DNA of 64,000 bases from CAIQJJ01 sp049325275 (GTDB lineage Bacteria; Chloroflexota; Anaerolineae; Anaerolineales; UBA4823), in contig JBMOLU010000033.1 in NCBI GenBank assembly GCA_049325275.1, forward strand, positions 10,965-74,964. Reading direction: 5' to 3'. Made by a program: the position numbers and the translations under genes. Shown one piece after another: positions 60,982 to 64,000 of this stretch; the stretch's first letter is position 1; the number at the start of each line of letters is the position of its first letter. The notes beneath the pieces were generated by a model that saw only the letters and a program-made list of their open reading frames with translations, searched no databases and was not told the DNA's origin.

Positions 60982-63900
60982 ATGAAACACCAATTTCATA
61001 AATGGTTCATCTGCCTGAGCGTTGTCCTGGCAGTCATTGCATCCTCGATCGGCAATGTGCGGCCGGCCAGTGGTGCGCCAAGCGACGTGGTAATCTACGA
61101 CGATGCGCTGGCCGCCGGCTGGGAAAACTGGTCCTGGAATACCACAGCCGATTTCGCAAACAGCGCGCCGGTCTATGCGGGCAGCAGCTCGATCGCGGCC
61201 ACTTACACGGGCGCCTGGGCGGGCTTTTACCTGAACAATGCTGCAGGAATCAGCACCGCAGGCTACACCACGCTGCGCTTCTGGATACACGGCGGTGGCA
61301 GCGGCGGGCAACGCCTGAACGTGACCCTGATGGACGGCAGCGGCAACACATTCGCCGTCACTGCGGCCGCCAATACCTGGACGCGCGTGGATGTTCCACT
61401 CAGCGAACTGGGCAACCCGGCTACCCTGACGAAGCTGGTATGGCAAGACACCAGCGGCGGCGCCCAACCGGCATTCTACATCGACCAGGTTGCGTTGATC
61501 TATTTTGTGCCGACGCTGACCCCCACCAGTACTTCTCCGGTGGCCGTGACCGGCCCGGCTCTCAACATCGATGCCGCCAGCAATCGCCGCGCTATCTCCC
61601 CAGACATTTATGGCATCAACTTTGCCGATGAAGCGCTAGCAGTCGACCTGCGTGTGCCTGTCAGCCGCTGGGGCGGCAACGCTACGACACGCTACAACTG
61701 GCAGAACAATTTCACCAACACCGGCGCAGACTGGTACTTCGAAAACATCCACCAGGGCAGCAACTCTTCAGATGCCTTCATTCAATCCAACCGGCGCGCC
61801 AACACCCAGAGCCTGCTCACCGTGCCGCTGGTCGGCTGGGTTGCCAAAGACAGCCCGACGGCCCACCCCTTTAACTGCGGCTTTAAGGTAAGCAAGTACG
61901 GTGCCCAGCAAGACGTGGACCCCTACGATCCCGACTGCGGCAACGGCAAACTGACCAACGGCAGCAATGTGACCGGCAACGACCCCGCCGACACCAGCAT
62001 CGCAGCCGACCCGGCTTTCGTTTCGGACTGGGTCAGTCACATGGTGACCACCTATGGTTCGGCCGCACAGGGCGGCGTACGCTTCTACAACCTCGACAAC
62101 GAACCGATGCTGTGGAACAGCACGCACCGCGATATCCACCCCACCAAAACATCTTACGACGAAATACGCGACCGCACCTATGCGTACGCCGCAGCGGTCA
62201 AGCAGGCCGATCCCAGCGCCCTGACGCTTGGCCCGGCAACGTGGGGCTGGTGCGCCTACTTCCACTCACAAGTGGACGGGTGCGGCACCGGGCAAGACTA
62301 CGCCACGCACGGCAACACATACTTCACCGAGTGGTATCTGTCACAGATGCAGGCATACGAGCAGCAACACGGCGTTCGTATCCTCGACTATCTCGACCTG
62401 CACATCTATCCCCAGGTGGATGGCGTTTTCGGCAACAACCTGGGCGACGCCAATGTCCAGGCCGCCCGCCTGCGCTCTACCCGGCAGTTGTGGGATCGCA
62501 CCTACGTTCACGAAGGCTGGATCGCGCGGCCCGTCTACCTGATCCCGCGTATGAAAGAATGGATCGACGCCCGTTATCCGGGTACGAAAATAGCCATCAC
62601 CGAATACAACTGGGGCGCTTTCGGCTACATGAACGGCGCGCTGGCCGAAGCCGACCTGCTCGGCATCTTTGGCCGTGAAGGCGTCGACCTGGCCACCTTG
62701 TGGGGAACGCCCCGCTTCCGTGACCCGATTGCCTACGCCTTCCGCATGTACCGCAACTACGACGGCGCCGGCAGCAGCTTCGGCGAAACCAGCGTGCAAG
62801 CCGCCAGCGGCAACCACGAACAGGTCTCCGTCTACGCCGCGCTGCGCAGCTCGGACGGCGCACTGATGCTGATGGTCGTCAACAAGCTCCCCCAGCCGGC
62901 GCGCAGCCCGATCACGCTGAGCAACTTCAGCCCCGCAGGGCCGGTGCAGGTCTACCGCTACTCATCCTTGAACACCGGGGCGATCGAACGGCTGCCCGAT
63001 GCAACCGTTACGCCGCCCACGTTCGACATGACATTTGGCGAAAATTCAATCACCCTGTTGGTCTTCCCGGCGAATCCGACTTCCGAGACCCCCACGGCGA
63101 CCGCCTCCGCGACCAACACGCCCACAGTGACACCGACGGGACCGACCGCGACAGCCACCCAGACATCCACCGCCACCAATACCCCCACAAACCCGGTCGG
63201 TGGCTGCCAGGTCAGCTACGTTCCCAATAGCTGGAACAGCGGCTTCACCGCCAATATCAAGATCACCAACAACGGCGCCAGCCCAATCCAGGGCTGGACG
63301 CTGGCCTACAGCTACGCCAACGGCCAGCAGGTCACCAGCGCCTGGAACGCCACCGTGACCCAATCGGGCGCCAACGTCACCGCCAGCAACCCGACCTCGC
63401 ACTGGAACGGCAACATCCCCGCCAATGGCGGCTCGGTCAGCTTCGGCGTCCAGGGCACGCACAGCGGCACCAACACCAACCCGACGACCTTCGTGCTCAA
63501 CGGCGTCACCTGCAACGGCGGCGGCCCCACCAACACGGCGACCGCCACCGCCACGGGCGTGACCCCCAGCAATACCCCCACCGCCACGGCTACCGGTGTG
63601 ACCCCTACCAACACCGCCACCGCAACCATCACGCGAGTGACCCCCACGCATACGGCCACCGCAACCGCCACAGGCGTCACCCCCACAAATACAGCCACCA
63701 ATCCCCCCGGCCAGTGCGCCGTGGCCTACACGGCCAATAGTTGGGGCAGCGGCTTCACGGCCGAAATCAAGATCACCAACAACAGCGCCAGCGCCATCCA
63801 GGGCTGGACGCTGGCCTACAGCTACGCCAACGGCCAGCAGGTTACCAGCGCCTGGAACGCCACCGTGACCCAATCGGGCGCCAACGTCACCGCCAGCAAC

Positions 63901-64000
63901 CCGACCTCGCACTGGAACGGCAACATCCCCGCTAACGGCGGCTCGGTCAGCTTCGGCGTCCAGGGCACGCACAGCGGCACCAACACCAACCCGGCGGCCT
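60982..64000 (+). CDS. Secreted GH44 endoglucanase/xyloglucanase with two CBM2 modules, C-terminus outside window
   Basis: The frame is open from the ATG at 60982 (AAAAAGGAG upstream) to the window end, at least 1006 residues. Residues 1-32 are a signal peptide. About 35-175 is a beta-sandwich of carbohydrate-binding type. About 195-700 is the GH44 catalytic domain: GINFADEAL, RWGGNATTRYNWQNN, acid/base E374 in YNLDNEPMLW, and nucleophile E541 in IAITEYNWG. TP-rich linkers then join two CBM2-type modules (63202-63516 and 63709 onwards; CQVSYVPNSWNSGFTANIKI). It would cleave beta-1,4-glucan or xyloglucan outside the cell, bound to cellulose through the CBM2s. The CBM2 copies are nearly identical in DNA. 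Confidence 0.9.
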   Translation, partial: MKHQFHKWFICLSVVLAVIASSIGNVRPASGAPSDVVIYDDALAAGWENWSWNTTADFANSAPVYAGSSSIAATYTGAWAGFYLNNAAGISTAGYTTLRFWIHGGGSGGQRLNVTLMDGSGNTFAVTAAANTWTRVDVPLSELGNPATLTKLVWQDTSGGAQPAFYIDQVALIYFVPTLTPTSTSPVAVTGPALNIDAASNRRAISPDIYGINFADEALAVDLRVPVSRWGGNATTRYNWQNNFTNTGADWYFENIHQGSNSSDAFIQSNRRANTQSLLTVPLVGWVAKDSPTAHPFNCGFKVSKYGAQQDVDPYDPDCGNGKLTNGSNVTGNDPADTSIAADPAFVSDWVSHMVTTYGSAAQGGVRFYNLDNEPMLWNSTHRDIHPTKTSYDEIRDRTYAYAAAVKQADPSALTLGPATWGWCAYFHSQVDGCGTGQDYATHGNTYFTEWYLSQMQAYEQQHGVRILDYLDLHIYPQVDGVFGNNLGDANVQAARLRSTRQLWDRTYVHEGWIARPVYLIPRMKEWIDARYPGTKIAITEYNWGAFGYMNGALAEADLLGIFGREGVDLATLWGTPRFRDPIAYAFRMYRNYDGAGSSFGETSVQAASGNHEQVSVYAALRSSDGALMLMVVNKLPQPARSPITLSNFSPAGPVQVYRYSSLNTGAIERLPDATVTPPTFDMTFGENSITLLVFPANPTSETPTATASATNTPTVTPTGPTATATQTSTATNTPTNPVGGCQVSYVPNSWNSGFTANIKITNNGASPIQGWTLAYSYANGQQVTSAWNATVTQSGANVTASNPTSHWNGNIPANGGSVSFGVQGTHSGTNTNPTTFVLNGVTCNGGGPTNTATATATGVTPSNTPTATATGVTPTNTATATITRVTPTHTATATATGVTPTNTATNPPGQCAVAYTANSWGSGFTAEIKITNNSASAIQGWTLAYSYANGQQVTSAWNATVTQSGANVTASNPTSHWNGNIPANGGSVSFGVQGTHSGTNTNPAA

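Overview
The window looks like a metagenome-derived contig from a member of the Chloroflexota, probably a saprophytic Anaerolineae or Caldilineae relative. The GC content is high. Very large SARP/NB-ARC/TPR regulators occur, secreted enzymes carry long TP-rich linkers, and two secreted repeat proteins end in a F/Y-LPLV-x-R tail that I associate with this phylum. The taxonomy is inferred from gene style only. No rRNA, tRNA, CRISPR array, integrase or transposase was seen. A run of exactly 100 N (49602-49701) sits between two identical 127-bp ends, which is what a k=127 assembly graph plus scaffolder leaves behind, so the gap is very probably artificial.

Region 1 (1-7260): a truncated GNAT-like acetyltransferase, three paralogous cobalamin-binding radical SAM proteins (two in tandem on minus, one on plus) and an SLC45-like MFS transporter that overlaps the third one. 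It ends in a decayed coding stretch and a perfect hairpin terminator. Region 2 (7260-19040): cell-surface proteins. These are a duplicated-domain secreted protein, a 14-repeat beta-propeller protein, a large lipoprotein, two small cytoplasmic enzymes/domains, a secreted trypsin-like protease, a sugar-binding protein gene broken by an in-frame stop, and a secreted GH5 enzyme with carbohydrate-binding parts. An NB-ARC/TPR regulator (19365-21899) faces the GH5 gene.

Region 3 (21935-31425): a seven-gene minus-strand sugar catabolic operon transcribed away from a SorC-family regulator. In transcription order it encodes a SIS isomerase, a Zn alcohol dehydrogenase, a SAF-type NAD(P) oxidoreductase, an L-fucose/arabinose isomerase-like protein, an FGGY kinase, a GH140-like glycosidase and a nucleoside hydrolase. 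A perfect 13-bp inverted repeat lies just upstream of the operon. Region 4 (31564-40945): a 5'-truncated multi-receiver protein, a lower-GC NmrA/TetR divergent pair, a 1178-aa SARP-type regulator with 11-bp-spaced direct repeats at its promoter, a small conserved-looking protein, and a Ca-binding FG-GAP surface protein that ends at a perfect 20-bp terminator stem.

Region 5 (41013-60373) is the most interesting part. It holds sixteen tightly packed minus-strand genes for a complete contractile tail: sheath, tube, tail-assembly chaperone, disordered Pro/Ala-rich protein, circularisation-type hub adaptor, tape measure, gpD hub, gpV spike, PAAR tip, gp25 wedge, baseplate J, gpI-like, collar, tail fibre with tandem repeats, coiled-coil protein and an unknown. 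The order follows the tail genes of phage Mu, but no head, portal, terminase, integrase or lysis gene and no eCIS-type AAA+ ATPase is present in the window. The chaperone ends on an A9 tract after which the -1 frame stays open for 62 further residues that read like a tail-chaperone domain. This suggests programmed frameshifting or polymerase slippage. The locus is best read as a headless, domesticated contractile particle (tailocin or injection-system-like). Region 6 (60982-64000): a secreted GH44 cellulase/xyloglucanase with two nearly identical CBM2 modules, running off the window.
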